In this document: positions 63,957 through 64,000 of the stretch, in pieces
Layout of the letters: every line of letters begins with the position of its first letter
How positions within the stretch are numbered: the first letter of the stretch is position 1
Source: Granulosicoccaceae sp. 1_MG-2023
Lineage (GTDB): Bacteria; Pseudomonadota; Gammaproteobacteria; Granulosicoccales; Granulosicoccaceae
Length of the DNA stretch: 64,000 bases
Reading direction: 5' to 3'
Assembly: GCA_030546905.1 (NCBI GenBank)
Contig: JAUOPI010000009.1
Coordinates: 89,471-153,470, forward strand
Position numbers and translations under genes: made by a program
Notes under the pieces: model-generated
What the model was told of the DNA's origin: nothing
Seen by the model: the letters and a program-made list of their open reading frames with translations, nothing else
Databases searched by the model: none

Positions 63957-64000
63957 AGAATGCGGGGACCCACGTGAGAGTGGCGGAGTGCCTGCGGCAC

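Overview
The window reads as a chromosome segment of an aerobic, heterotrophic gammaproteobacterium, GC-rich (about 60% by eye). The signs are an IbaG-type BolA protein, a YjgR-type HerA-like ATPase, a SutR/YdcO pair, Uup, a PutA without a DNA-binding domain next to an Lrp-type regulator, class I photolyase, and Pseudomonas-like polyol ABC uptake genes. The genus cannot be fixed from this sequence. No rRNA, tRNA, CRISPR array, insertion sequence or prophage was seen.

Layout. 1-9.7 kb: housekeeping and poorly known genes (ibaG, a DUF815 ATPase, two unknowns, yjgR, a UPF0114 membrane protein, an isochorismatase-fold pseudoenzyme, the sutR/ydcO pair with twin palindromic operators, uup). 9.7-10.1 kb: a gene-free gap with three exact DnaA boxes beside an AT-rich stretch. 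10.1-19.7 kb, all on the minus strand: a polyol uptake and catabolism locus (AraC regulator, D-arabinitol/mannitol-type dehydrogenase, complete ABC importer, transaldolase, xylulokinase). It probably feeds a pentitol into the pentose phosphate pathway through D-xylulose. 19.8-23.9 kb: Lrp-type regulator and putA, divergent.

24.0-39.1 kb, all minus: a 15-gene MSHA-like type IV pilus/pseudopilus cluster. In transcription order it runs: four minor pseudopilins (H-, I-, J- and K-like, the last carrying a DNRLRE-type adhesion domain); membrane PAS histidine kinase; receiver protein; GAF-GGDEF-EAL protein; a STAS-MshEN-secretion ATPase fusion; GspF-like platform protein; major GspG-like pilin with its own terminator; PilM-, PilN- and PilO-like proteins; MshK-like protein; MshL-like secretin. 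Many genes overlap by 1-4 bases. The kinase, receiver, EAL enzyme and c-di-GMP-binding ATPase sit consecutively, which suggests that signal transduction to the extension motor is built into the operon. This is the most novel part of the window.

39.2-51.1 kb: an orphan HoxF-like diaphorase, a 7TMR-DISM diguanylate cyclase, a DksA/TraR zinc-finger protein, a small rearranged chaperone-usher locus, an encapsulated-ferritin-like protein with no encapsulin or cargo tag in view, an unidentified permease and a photolyase. 51.2-52.7 kb: PIN-PhoH protein. 53.0-64.0 kb, all minus: a nearly complete Tad (Flp) pilus operon from the CpaA peptidase to TadD. The Flp pilin gene itself is not in the window and probably lies just beyond base 64000. 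Three different surface-fibre systems, plus one intact diguanylate cyclase and one predicted c-di-GMP phosphodiesterase, therefore lie within 40 kb, pointing to a life on surfaces or particles.
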